Positions 1 through 8,935 of a DNA stretch of 56,895 bases are shown one piece after another. Below the pieces are notes generated by a model. The model was given only the letters and a program-made list of their open reading frames with translations. It was not told where the DNA came from and made no database searches. Position numbers and translations under genes: made by a program. Source of the stretch: a bacterium. Its GTDB lineage: Bacteria > Planctomycetota > Planctomycetia > Pirellulales > Pirellulaceae. Location of the stretch: contig JANSWS010000004.1 of assembly GCA_024743355.1 (NCBI GenBank), positions 1-56,895 of the forward strand, written 5' to 3'. How positions within the stretch are numbered: position 1 is the stretch's first letter; the number at the start of each line of letters is the position of its first letter.

Positions 1-1
1 A

Positions 2-64
2 CGCATGAAAGAACTGGAAAATCCCAGTTCAACAGACGACTACGAATCTTACCTTCGAGAATAA
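2..64 (+). CDS. C-terminal end of an unidentified protein (5' truncated)
   Basis: An open frame runs from the window edge to a TAA at 62-64 and encodes about 20 residues ending DDYESYLRE. The start lies outside the window. The tail is acidic and polar, with no motif I recognise. It ends 55 bp before the PspA-like gene on the same strand, so the two may be co-transcribed. That this frame is a real gene end is inferred from its position and direction only. Confidence 0.4.
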   Translation, partial: RMKELENPSSTDDYESYLRE

Positions 65-119
65 ACAATTAACCTGGCTCAATGCCAGCTAGCAGACTGG
101 AATTAGTGGGGGAACAAGC

Positions 120-923
120 ATGTTTAAAGCGGTTGGAAAATACTTTCGCGCCGTTTGGTATTTAATGACTTTTCGAGTCGACAAGGCCAGTGAAACGCTG
201 CGGATGAATCCAGGCGTCATCTCCGCCAATTACGATCGCGTCATTGAAGAGAAGCGAGGCCGGCTGAACCAATACAAAGATGCGGTCAGTGCCATGATCG
301 CCCAAGAAGAGTCCAAGAAGGAAAAGCTCAAGCTGCTGACCAAGGAAATTGAATCTTTGGAGAAGCTCAAGGCGGGAGCCGCGGCCAAGGCCAAGCAATT
401 GGTGGAAAAATACAACGGTGATGTTACAGCCGTGAAGAGCGACCCCGAGTATGCCCGTCATCAGGCGGCCTTTAAGGATTTTTCCAACACCCTGGCCGAG
501 AAGCAAAAGCGAGCCAGTGAATTGGACGAGGATCTCAAGACGCTGGTTGCCAATGTCAGCGGCCACAAAACACAGATCCAGCATCTGATGCGCAAGCTGG
601 AAAAGCTCAAGGAAGAAAAGCACGACGCCGTGGCGGATGTTCTGTCGTCCTCCGAGGAGAAGGAAATTGCGGACATGATGACCGGCTTGTCCAACGACCG
701 CACCAGCGAGGAATTACGCGAACTGCGGGAAACCAGGCAGAAAGCACAAGCGAACGCCCGGATTAGTCGTGAACTGGCAGGCATGGATACGAAACGTGCC
801 GAAGCTGAATACATGGAATACGCACAGGCCAGCGAAGCCGATGACGAATTCGACGCCTTGATTGGGTTGAGCGAAAAAGAGTCCCAACCGACTCAGCAAC
901 AAGACGCTCAAATCCCGGAATGA
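120..923 (+). CDS. PspA/IM30-family coiled-coil protein
   Basis: 267 residues. The first ~30 residues (MFKAVGKYFRAVWYLM...) could form an amphipathic membrane-binding helix. They are followed by a nearly unbroken Lys/Glu/Leu-rich coiled coil from about residue 40 to 215 and a polar Gln-rich tail. This matches the phage-shock protein A / Vipp1 (ESCRT-III-like) fold, which binds stressed inner membranes; family members are usually 220-260 residues. GGGGGAAC lies just before the ATG. No pspB/C/F genes are adjacent; an ABC importer follows after 160 bp. A generic coiled-coil protein is the alternative, but the basic N-terminal helix and uninterrupted helical body favour PspA-like. Confidence 0.65.
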   Translation: MFKAVGKYFRAVWYLMTFRVDKASETLRMNPGVISANYDRVIEEKRGRLNQYKDAVSAMIAQEESKKEKLKLLTKEIESLEKLKAGAAAKAKQLVEKYNGDVTAVKSDPEYARHQAAFKDFSNTLAEKQKRASELDEDLKTLVANVSGHKTQIQHLMRKLEKLKEEKHDAVADVLSSSEEKEIADMMTGLSNDRTSEELRELRETRQKAQANARISRELAGMDTKRAEAEYMEYAQASEADDEFDALIGLSEKESQPTQQQDAQIPE

Positions 924-1083
924 TTCTTGGGCGGCGGGTGGAAGCTGTAGAGCAGCTAGAAAATTTCAACGCACTTGTAGCTTATGTAAAACAAAAGGGA
1001 ATGAATGCGCCCAGCAATACGTCAAGCTCGGCCTTGCTAATTGTCCTGGCCTCTCATCCCGGAAAGCATACTGGAGACTTTCT

Positions 1084-2193
1084 ATGAAAATTCAACACGT
1101 GACAGTTCTAGGCCTCACCTGTCTAGTGGCGCTTTCGCTGGGCTGTTCCTCATCCAAGTCCGGCAGCGGTGGTGCGGCTTCCGGCGGTAGCGACGGCCCG
1201 GCCCCTGTTTTTTCCTTGGCTTGGAGCGAATACCCAAGTTGGTCGGTGTTTGGGGTGGCTGAAGAACAGGGACTGATCGATGGCGCGGAAGGAGCCATGG
1301 GTAGCATTGAAGAGAAATGGAACGTGGATATCGTTCTTCATCTCAGGGATTACGACACCTGCATCACCGAGTATGGGAGTAGTGTGGCCGATGCGGTGTG
1401 CATTACCAACATGGACATCATGTCGCCCAGCATTTCACGGCCCGCGGTTGCCGTGCTACCGACCTCGACCAGCGATGGAGCCGATGCTTGTATTGTGGTC
1501 GGCATTGACAACATCGACGGCCTGGCCGGCAAGGAAACTCTAGGTCTGGAGAAGTCGGTATCCCAATACTGCTTTGAACGCGTCCTGGAACAGCAGGGCA
1601 AGGACCCCAGCAATTTTCCCTTCCGGAATCTCGATCCGGGCGAGGCCGCTCGGGCCATGCAACTGGGACAAGCGGATATACAGTCCATTATGGTGTGGAA
1701 TCCCTTTGTGCTAGATACCCTTCGCAAACGCACGGACTCCAAGGTTCTGTTTGATTCCACCAGCATTCCCGAGGAAATTATCGACATGCTGGTCATCGGC
1801 AAGGACTCGCTAGGAAAGCCTGGCGGCAAGCGTTTTGCCTACGCCGCTCTGGAAGCTTTCTATGCCGTGAACGAACTGATCAACTCCAGTGAGACACGCG
1901 ATGAAACGCTGGTGGCTCTGGGAGCAAAATTCAGTCAACTAGGTTTGGAGGACATGAAAACCGTGGTCACTCAAACCAAGTTCTATGACTCACCGGAAAA
2001 GGGCCTCGGGTTGATGGAAGATCAGAAATTTCAACAGGAAACGATGCCTGCCGTCGCGGAATTTTTGGTCAGCCATGAGATGGCGGAGACCAAGCCAACT
2101 TTCGGCTTTAATTCAGCCGACTCGCAACTCAATTTTGATTCCCAGTTTTTGATCGGCATCCGTGACGGAGTCGATCCGGCATCCGTGGAGTAG
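1084..2193 (+). CDS. ABC transporter substrate-binding lipoprotein (NMT1/SsuA/TauA-like)
   Basis: 369 residues. A signal peptide ends in the lipobox LSLGC, giving a lipidated Cys21, followed by a Ser/Gly-rich linker. The mature part contains FSLAWSEYPSW near the start and ITNMDIMSPS. Both resemble periplasmic binding proteins of the NMT1 superfamily, especially those found beside urea carboxylase genes (established family knowledge, recalled and not searched). It should be tethered outside the inner membrane and deliver a small organic nitrogen or sulfur compound to the permease and ATPase encoded downstream. The ligand cannot be read from sequence. A terminator-like hairpin follows 27 bp after the stop, suggesting this gene is expressed above its partners. 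Confidence 0.8.
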   Translation: MKIQHVTVLGLTCLVALSLGCSSSKSGSGGAASGGSDGPAPVFSLAWSEYPSWSVFGVAEEQGLIDGAEGAMGSIEEKWNVDIVLHLRDYDTCITEYGSSVADAVCITNMDIMSPSISRPAVAVLPTSTSDGADACIVVGIDNIDGLAGKETLGLEKSVSQYCFERVLEQQGKDPSNFPFRNLDPGEAARAMQLGQADIQSIMVWNPFVLDTLRKRTDSKVLFDSTSIPEEIIDMLVIGKDSLGKPGGKRFAYAALEAFYAVNELINSSETRDETLVALGAKFSQLGLEDMKTVVTQTKFYDSPEKGLGLMEDQKFQQETMPAVAEFLVSHEMAETKPTFGFNSADSQLNFDSQFLIGIRDGVDPASVE

Positions 2194-2220
2194 TTGCCGG
2201 ACTTTGCTGGAATTGCCTCG

Positions 2221-2249
2221 CGCTCTGGAGCCACCTCCAGAGCGTTTTT
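2221..2249 (+). terminator. Rho-independent terminator/attenuator inside the ABC operon
   Basis: A perfect 10-bp stem (CGCTCTGGAG at 2221-2230 with CTCCAGAGCG at 2235-2244), a 4-nt loop and five Ts form a textbook intrinsic terminator shape. It sits between the substrate-binding protein stop and the permease start. Partial readthrough would give more binding protein than permease and ATPase. Confidence 0.75.
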
Positions 2250-2267
2250 CATTTATATTCACCGCCA

Positions 2268-3143
2268 GTGGATTGGCCGCCGATGCCAGTCACACCATTC
2301 CGCTGGTTCATCACCGCTTCTGGAAGCTACGCAATGATACGCCAACCGATTCCAGCCTGGCTATTCTGGAGCTTGGCCGTTTCTGGCATCGTGGTCGCCA
2401 TCGCCATCTATGCCGGAATGTCCGTGTATCAGACACGAATCAATCCGACACAGAGCGTGATACCCGGGCTGAAAGGATTTGCAGAAGGGTTCGATTTGAT
2501 CACCAAGCCGCGAGGCAACGACAAGAATCCCAAGCCAAGTTGGCTCGTAACCGACTCCAAAGTAACTTTCTCTCGTTTGTTTATCGGCATGGGTCTGGGC
2601 ACGATCGCCGCCATCGTCCTGGGAATCGCAATGGGCGCTTATACGGGCGTGGAGGCCTTCTTTAGTCCTATCATTTCCTTTATGGCCAAAATTCCACCGA
2701 CCGGCATGCTGGTCATTTACATGGTGGCCTTTGGTACGAACTTCAAGATGTTCATCGCGTTGATTGGCTTTGGCATTTTCTTCACCATGGTGCAGTCGAT
2801 CTACCAGTCCGTGAAGAAGGATGTGGCTTCCGACCACATCGACAAAGCATACACCTTGGGAGCATCCGAGTTTGAAGTTGTGTTGGAAGTGATCTGGAAG
2901 CAAATACTTCCGCGGGTCATTGACAACATTCGCCTGCACATCGGTCCCGCCTTGGTGTTTCTGATCGCCGCGGAAATGCTCTTCGCCAGTGAAGGCTTCG
3001 GGTACACGATCCGGCAGAGTCAAAGATTTAGCAATATGAACGTGGTCTACATCTACCTGGGAATCCTTGGCACCGTCGGCTTGCTACTGGACTACGGGTT
3101 GATGCGTTTTCGACGTTGGCTCTGTCCATGGTTTGGGGAATAG
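2268..3143 (+). CDS. ABC transporter permease (SsuC/TauC-type)
   Basis: 291 residues from the first ATG; ATGs at 2283 and 2334 are plausible alternatives because the first membrane helix only starts near residue 29. Multiple hydrophobic segments and the region around GASEFEVVLEVIWKQILP match the EAA-type coupling loop of binding-protein-dependent permeases, which contacts the ATPase. The ending LDYGLMRFRRWLCPW is typical of the SsuC/TauC group. The gene lies between the binding protein and ATPase on one strand and should form the inner-membrane channel as a homodimer. The terminator at 2221-2249 sits directly upstream, so its expression depends on readthrough or a private promoter. Confidence 0.85.
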   Translation: MDWPPMPVTPFRWFITASGSYAMIRQPIPAWLFWSLAVSGIVVAIAIYAGMSVYQTRINPTQSVIPGLKGFAEGFDLITKPRGNDKNPKPSWLVTDSKVTFSRLFIGMGLGTIAAIVLGIAMGAYTGVEAFFSPIISFMAKIPPTGMLVIYMVAFGTNFKMFIALIGFGIFFTMVQSIYQSVKKDVASDHIDKAYTLGASEFEVVLEVIWKQILPRVIDNIRLHIGPALVFLIAAEMLFASEGFGYTIRQSQRFSNMNVVYIYLGILGTVGLLLDYGLMRFRRWLCPWFGE

Positions 3144-3236
3144 GGAAGGCAGCTAAGCAACGGACTGAAAGGACCTTCAACCAGAGGCGCAACAGTTCGC
3201 GCAGCCAGTCACATTGTCGGCGATCAAGGAAAACAC

Positions 3237-4160
3237 ATGGCAGCCAATCCAACAGCACTCGAAATCCGCGATCTCTCCCATTGGTTTGGTGACTTTCGAG
3301 TTTTGAATCACATCAATCTGCGAATAGCCGCCGGGCAAATCGTGGCCTTGGTCGGCCCCAGCGGCTGTGGGAAGAGCACTCTGCTAAAGGCCATCTTGGG
3401 TACTCAACCGCCGAGTGAGGGCAGCGTCTTGGTCGATGGCCAGGAAATTCTGGCACCCTCTCGGCGGGTGGGAATAGTGTTTCAGCACTACAGTCTGTTC
3501 GACTTTTTGACGGCTGAAGCCAATGTGGCCTTTGGCCCCAAGCTCGATGAGACGTCGGTAGCCTTTCGCACCTTCCAGTTTCCGCAATGGAGGAAGCTCC
3601 GCAAGCAACACATGCAGGAGGCTCGCGAGTTCCTGGAGCGTGTCAAACTGGCCGAAGCCTGCGGCAAATATCCAACGGAACTATCAGGCGGCATGCGACA
3701 GCGGGTGGCGATCGCTCAGGCGCTGATCCTGAAACCTAAAATCCTCTTGCTGGATGAACCCTTCGGAGCTCTCGATGAAGCTACCCGTGAACGCCTGCAG
3801 ATGATGCTGCTAGGTTTTTACCAGGAGAATTTGCTGGCCACGAAAGAAGGGCGAACTCCCGAGTACACCATCGTGATCGTGACGCATGAATTGAACGAAG
3901 CCATTTACGTTGCCAACCGCGTTATTGGACTGTCGCGATTCCACGATGACGGAGACCAAGGTGCCATGGTGGTATATGACCGCCCCTGTCCGATCTTTCA
4001 CCCGGATGACCCGAAAGACCTGGCGGATTTCGTAGAGCAACGCGAAGAGTTGCGGCGAGCGGTTTTTGACCCAAGCTACATCAAGCACCACTCAAAATAC
4101 GTATCTTTTTGGCAGGATTTGGAGGCTGCTGAAGCGGCAGTGGGGCCCATCGAATCCTGA
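3237..4160 (+). CDS. ABC transporter ATP-binding protein (SsuB/TauB-type)
   Basis: 307 residues. Walker A is GPSGCGKST (residues 40-48), the signature is LSGGMRQRV (about 149-157), Walker B is ILLLDEPFGALDE (about 167-179), and the H-loop is VTHELNEA. AAGGAAAACAC precedes the ATG. It is longer than the usual ~260 residues because of an insertion between the Q-loop and signature (about 95-130, FRTFQFPQWRKL) and an extended C-terminal tail after the H-loop. It energises import through the permease encoded 93 bp upstream. The substrate is not deducible. Confidence 0.9.
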   Translation: MAANPTALEIRDLSHWFGDFRVLNHINLRIAAGQIVALVGPSGCGKSTLLKAILGTQPPSEGSVLVDGQEILAPSRRVGIVFQHYSLFDFLTAEANVAFGPKLDETSVAFRTFQFPQWRKLRKQHMQEAREFLERVKLAEACGKYPTELSGGMRQRVAIAQALILKPKILLLDEPFGALDEATRERLQMMLLGFYQENLLATKEGRTPEYTIVIVTHELNEAIYVANRVIGLSRFHDDGDQGAMVVYDRPCPIFHPDDPKDLADFVEQREELRRAVFDPSYIKHHSKYVSFWQDLEAAEAAVGPIES

Positions 4161-4345
4161 ATTTGCCCAGGGCAAGAACTCCAGGAACTGGCCATCGCAA
4201 CTGAAAAATCCAGTGCTCGGGAGTTTGGTCGCAAACACCGACTAAAATGGTGAGTCGGGTAAACTCGAATCGCCCCACGCATTGCTACCGCGCTAACTCG
4301 GTACACTCGGGCTCGCAATCCAAGTCAATTTATCTGGCTGCCACG

Positions 4346-7300
4346 ATGGACGATCCGACATCGCTAAATTCCGCCAGAACCATCCTTCGCACCGCGACGG
4401 AAATGTCGGATCCGATCGAGCGCGAGCGCTATCTCGTCCGAGCCTGCCGTAACAATCCCGCTCTGTTTGCGAACGTGAAGTCCCTGATGCAGGAGGATGC
4501 GGAAAAACAACTCGCTCCGGAAGAAGAGCAGGACTCAGCCAGTTCTGCGGCGACCGGTTCTGCGGCACTGCCTACCCAACAGGATGACGATACGCAACAA
4601 CAAGCCGCCGCATCGCCACTTGGCTCTTCGACCGCGAATGTGGCTCCCGAGCTGACACCTGACTCGATGATTGGCCCCTACAAGATTCGGGAACCGTTGG
4701 GCGAAGGCGGAATGGGAATCGTCTACGTTGCCGAACAGACCCGACCGGTCAAGCGTCTGGTAGCCCTGAAGATCATCAAGCCGGGCATGGATACCAAGCA
4801 GGTCATCGCTCGTTTTGAGGCGGAACGACAGGTCTTGGCAATGATGGATCATCCGAATATTGCCAAGATCTTTGACGCGGGCATGGTGGGAGCACGCCCG
4901 GAATGGAAACCCGCTCCCGACGCCATGCGGGAGAGCGATCTTACGATCCCCACGGGCGCTGCCGATGACCATGCAGGCAAAGGCCTTCCCTATTTCGCTA
5001 TGGAGTTGGTCAAAGGAAAACCGATAACGGAGTTCTGTGACGATCAAGAAATGCAAACCCGAGAGAGGCTGGAGCTATTTGCGACCGTCTGTCGAGCGGT
5101 ACAGCATGCCCACCACAAGGGCATTATCCATCGCGATCTCAAGCCTTCGAATGTTCTGGTCGAGTTGCACGATGTCTCTCCGGTTCCAAAGATCATTGAT
5201 TTTGGCGTTGCCAAGGCCATCAACCAGCGACTGACCGAGGAGACAGTTTACACACACTTTTCTCAGCTCATCGGAACTCCGATGTACATGAGTCCTGAGC
5301 AGGCTCAACTCTCGGGCTTGGACGTCGATACACGGAGCGACGTCTATTCGCTGGGAGTCTTGTTATACGTATTGCTGACCGGTGCGGCTCCTTTTGAAAA
5401 ACAGGAACTGCAGCGGAAGAGCTTGGACGAAATGCTACGTCACATCCGTGAAGTCGACCCTCCCCGCCCCAGCCAGAAGATCAGCACGCTAAATGCCGAG
5501 CTAGCCTCCACAGTCAGCAATTCCCGCGGAACAGATCGCCGTAATCTAGCTATGTCTCTGAAACGCGAGCTTGACTGGATTGTCATGAAGGCCCTGGAGA
5601 AGGATCGCTCGCGTCGCTACCAGTCTGCTGCGGCTCTTGCCTTAGACATTGAGAATTATCTTCACAACGAACCTGTGCTGGCTTGCCCTCCTTCGATTAC
5701 CTACCGCCTGCGCAAGTACGCGATGCGTCATCGCACCCTCATCAGCTCTGCGGCTCTGGTGTTGCTGACGGCCATCATTGGCGTTGTATTCAGCATTGGC
5801 TACGCCAGAAAAGCCTACCATGCCAAACTGGAGTCAGACCGTAGCCTGCTGATAGCGGAAGGAGCCGCGGCCGATGCGGAGAAGGCTCGATCGGAGTCTC
5901 AAGCCATGCTCTACGCAGCCAGCATGAAGCTAGCTGCTGATGCCGTTGAAACCGGTGACACCCCTCGAGCAACGCAACTGATCGAGCGCAACCACCCCAA
6001 CACCGGTGAGCCCGATCGCCGTGGCCTTGAATGGTACATGTTGGATAAATTCGTTCGTCCTCCACCGCAGCTCTTCATTGAACGGGAAGGTTTGATCACC
6101 GATTCGAATGAAGATCTGGTTGATCGTGAATATTGGATATCGGATATCAAGATCTCTCCCGACGGGCATTGGATGGCAGCCAATGATCCTAACGGGAGCA
6201 TTCAGATCTACGAAACGCAGGAGTTTTCTCCTAGTGAGCGGATCGCAACGCAGGGGCAAGCAGTTAACGGCTTGGCCTGGTCGCCCGATGGAAATCAACT
6301 AGCCGCCGCCTGTAAGGATGGTCGCATTTTCATTTGCAACTTTCCATTTGACAACCAACCACGATGGATTGAAGCGCATGACGGCGAAGCCAAGAGCGTG
6401 GTTTTTGATCCCGAAAGCCGCACAATTTATTGTTGCGGTGATGACCACCTGGCCAAACAATTTGACTTGGCGACCGGAAAGCTGGAGCGAGAGTTTCGGA
6501 TCCATTCGCGAGCCGTTGAGCAGCTCAGCCTTTCCCATAACGGACGCTTTCTGGCAACCGTCAGCAGCGATCAATCCCTCGCGATTTGGAACGTCGAAAA
6601 CGGCAAGTTGCTTCATCACGTGCAGCCGTCAAATGGCCGTATGGTTTGCGTTGCTTTTTCGCCGGACGACCGGCTGATTGCGGCAGGTTCCATTTATGGT
6701 TTCTTGCATGTCGTCGACGCCAAGAGTGGAAAGCTGTGGCAATATCCGCGACTGGTTGATGGAGTCGGAGCGGTAGCTTTCTTGAACGGTTGGATCGCAA
6801 TTGCGGATCGTGGGGGAGCCATACAGATCATGGCTGCCACTGATTTGTTCACTCGGGGTAAGAGGCTTTCCGCGCGACCCTTAATGCGTTGGATCGCGCA
6901 CCAGGGCAGGGCAGAGGCGTTGGCTTTTTGCAACGATGGACGGCAATTGATTTCGGGCGGAAGGGACGGACGTCTACGGGCTTGGAAGCCAAAGCTGTCC
7001 GGCACTTATTGGCAGATAGGCCCGGACGAGGAACAATTCGATTTAAGCTTTGGCACGAACCACCAGGTCTTCGTTGCTGGGACCAGCCTTTCCATCTGGG
7101 ATTTGCGGACCCAACGTTCCATCCTGGAATTTGGCAAGGCGGATTCAAGTTGGGAACTGGTGGAATGCTCGCCAGACGGCCTTTACCTAGCGGCGGCACG
7201 CCGTGGCGAGGTAGCGCTGTTTGACACGAAAACGCGTGATAGGCTCAATAGTTGGGCGGTCGATCCCCGCTTGGACCCGAATCGCCTGGCCATCTCGGAT

Positions 7301-7888
7301 GATGGCCGGATGATTGCCATGTCAGACTTCGCGGAAAAAGAATTTGTCCGCCTCTTCTACCGTGGTGATGTCCAGCCAGTTCGTCTGCTGCCTGCTTTGA
7401 CTTGCAATGCCCTGGATTTCTCGCCTGATGGAAAGTGGTTGGCGGCCGGCCACCTAAACGACACCAAGCTATTTAGCTTGGAAGAACATCGTGCACCTGT
7501 GCCGTTCAAAGGGCATTCCGACACCTTATCAGGAGTCGCCTTTAGTCCCGACGGGAAGTGGCTGGCTACGGTAAGTCATGACCGCTTGCTGAAGGTCCGC
7601 AGCTTTCCAGACCTTGAACTCAAATTCTCAGTTGTCGCCCACCGCGACTGGGTCAGGCATGTGGCCTACACCGCCGACGGCCGCACGATTGTAACGGTCG
7701 GCGATGATCAGCGCGTTCGCTTTTGGCAGCCGGCGACCGGGCAGCCACTAGGGCAACTTCCGGAGGAAGAAATTGAGATCCGCAAAGTCGCCTTATCTAC
7801 CAGCCAGCAGCATCTCGGCTTGGTATCCGTCTACGAGGGCGACGCTTTGATTATCTACGATGCCACGCGACGCGTAGACACTGAATGA
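4346..7888 (+). CDS. Membrane-anchored Ser/Thr protein kinase with C-terminal WD40 propellers
   Basis: 1180 residues from ATG 4346. This start is preferred because the 33 upstream codons look noncoding. Residues 1-110 form a helical, then Gln/Ala/Ser-rich, lead. The kinase domain (about 112-440) has GEGGMG, ALKII, HRDLKPSN (catalytic Asp), DFGVAKA and MYMSPEQA, so it looks active. A helix at about 464-487 (LISSAALVLLTAIIGVVFSI) anchors it. About 12 WD40-like units follow (for example SPDGKWLAAG, SPDGKWLATV, TADGRTIVTV), enough for two propellers. The architecture is common in planctomycetes: a cytoplasmic kinase with a sensing or scaffolding domain across the membrane. Its target is unknown, and it converges on the ATP-grasp gene with a 27-bp gap. 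Confidence 0.92.
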   Translation: MDDPTSLNSARTILRTATEMSDPIERERYLVRACRNNPALFANVKSLMQEDAEKQLAPEEEQDSASSAATGSAALPTQQDDDTQQQAAASPLGSSTANVAPELTPDSMIGPYKIREPLGEGGMGIVYVAEQTRPVKRLVALKIIKPGMDTKQVIARFEAERQVLAMMDHPNIAKIFDAGMVGARPEWKPAPDAMRESDLTIPTGAADDHAGKGLPYFAMELVKGKPITEFCDDQEMQTRERLELFATVCRAVQHAHHKGIIHRDLKPSNVLVELHDVSPVPKIIDFGVAKAINQRLTEETVYTHFSQLIGTPMYMSPEQAQLSGLDVDTRSDVYSLGVLLYVLLTGAAPFEKQELQRKSLDEMLRHIREVDPPRPSQKISTLNAELASTVSNSRGTDRRNLAMSLKRELDWIVMKALEKDRSRRYQSAAALALDIENYLHNEPVLACPPSITYRLRKYAMRHRTLISSAALVLLTAIIGVVFSIGYARKAYHAKLESDRSLLIAEGAAADAEKARSESQAMLYAASMKLAADAVETGDTPRATQLIERNHPNTGEPDRRGLEWYMLDKFVRPPPQLFIEREGLITDSNEDLVDREYWISDIKISPDGHWMAANDPNGSIQIYETQEFSPSERIATQGQAVNGLAWSPDGNQLAAACKDGRIFICNFPFDNQPRWIEAHDGEAKSVVFDPESRTIYCCGDDHLAKQFDLATGKLEREFRIHSRAVEQLSLSHNGRFLATVSSDQSLAIWNVENGKLLHHVQPSNGRMVCVAFSPDDRLIAAGSIYGFLHVVDAKSGKLWQYPRLVDGVGAVAFLNGWIAIADRGGAIQIMAATDLFTRGKRLSARPLMRWIAHQGRAEALAFCNDGRQLISGGRDGRLRAWKPKLSGTYWQIGPDEEQFDLSFGTNHQVFVAGTSLSIWDLRTQRSILEFGKADSSWELVECSPDGLYLAAARRGEVALFDTKTRDRLNSWAVDPRLDPNRLAISDDGRMIAMSDFAEKEFVRLFYRGDVQPVRLLPALTCNALDFSPDGKWLAAGHLNDTKLFSLEEHRAPVPFKGHSDTLSGVAFSPDGKWLATVSHDRLLKVRSFPDLELKFSVVAHRDWVRHVAYTADGRTIVTVGDDQRVRFWQPATGQPLGQLPEEEIEIRKVALSTSQQHLGLVSVYEGDALIIYDATRRVDTE

Positions 7889-7915
7889 TCCAGATGGAGC
7901 AACTTGCCGATTGGC

Positions 7916-8935
7916 TCATACCTTCCAGGGCGCGCGGTAGCGGAGTCCAAGTCCGACAATTTTGCTGAGTAGGTCCTCATAAGAAAGCCCGCCAACTTCG
8001 GCTGATTCGGCGAAATCCTCTCCGTACGATAGATTGGGATTCGCATTGGCTTCCAGCACAAACACCTTGCCGTCCGCCCGCAATCGCAGGTCCATCCGCG
8101 CATAGCCACTCATATCTAAGGCTTTGTAAACCCGCTTACAGATTCTTTCTATTTGCCGCTGAGTCGCTTCCGGCAAATCCTTGGCCGGCCCCGTTTCAAC
8201 GCCCAATTTCTCCTGATAGCCTCGATCCCATTTGACCTTGCGAGTCGCAATGATGGCTGTGTCACTTTTATTGAACCACAATTCCCAGATGGGAAAGGTC
8301 TGCAGTCGGTCGTTGCCAATCACCCCTACGTATAGCTCACGGCCATCGATGAATTCCTCGGCCAACGCGTCCGCCATCGTGTGCTCATGGACAAAGGCCA
8401 CGCGTTCGGCAAGCTCTTTGTCGTCGTAGACCACAGAACTCTGCGAGATGGCCAAGGAGGCGTCGTCAATGACGGACTTCACGAAAATCGGAAAGTGAAG
8501 CTTCTTGGGCCGAACAACTTTGCGACCAACAGGAAAAACGCTGAACCGCGGCGAAGGAATTCGGTGGTACGACATGATCTTCTTGGACAGGGCCTTGTCT
8601 TTGGAGATCAATAGCCCACGTGGGTTACAACCACTGTAGGGCTGTCGCATCAGTTCCAGATAACTCACGATGGCTTGATCATAGGTGACGACACCGTGAA
8701 ACTCCTCCAGCAGGTTGAAGGCGATATGCGGTGCGAACTTCTGGATGGCGCGACGGATCGGAGTCAGATCATCGCTCAAACCGAGCACTTCGACCTGATG
8801 CCCCAGTTCGCGGAGGGTCGTGATGACATCAAATTCCGTCTTCCACTCGTCAATCGCTTTGTCCGAATGCCCTTCCAGACTCTCTGGTGGAACCAGGTTT
8901 TCAGCAACCAGCGCTAAGACACGTAACTGTCTCAT
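7916..8935 (-). CDS. ATP-grasp ligase (D-Ala-D-Ala ligase-like)
   Basis: 339 residues. The N-terminal half looks like a Rossmann-like preATP-grasp lobe (ends near PYSGCNPRGLLISKDKAL). The ATP-grasp part contains HFPIFVKSV, the metal-binding ARMDLRL and EANANPNLS. These motifs match enzymes of the D-alanine-D-alanine ligase group, which join a carboxylate to an amine through an acyl phosphate. The substrate is unknown; the protein is not an obvious Ddl because no cell-wall genes surround it. Its ATG overlaps the stop of the upstream metallopeptidase in ATGA (8932-8935), so the two are translationally coupled and probably act together. Confidence 0.85.
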   Translation of the reverse strand: MRQLRVLALVAENLVPPESLEGHSDKAIDEWKTEFDVITTLRELGHQVEVLGLSDDLTPIRRAIQKFAPHIAFNLLEEFHGVVTYDQAIVSYLELMRQPYSGCNPRGLLISKDKALSKKIMSYHRIPSPRFSVFPVGRKVVRPKKLHFPIFVKSVIDDASLAISQSSVVYDDKELAERVAFVHEHTMADALAEEFIDGRELYVGVIGNDRLQTFPIWELWFNKSDTAIIATRKVKWDRGYQEKLGVETGPAKDLPEATQRQIERICKRVYKALDMSGYARMDLRLRADGKVFVLEANANPNLSYGEDFAESAEVGGLSYEDLLSKIVGLGLRYRAPWKV

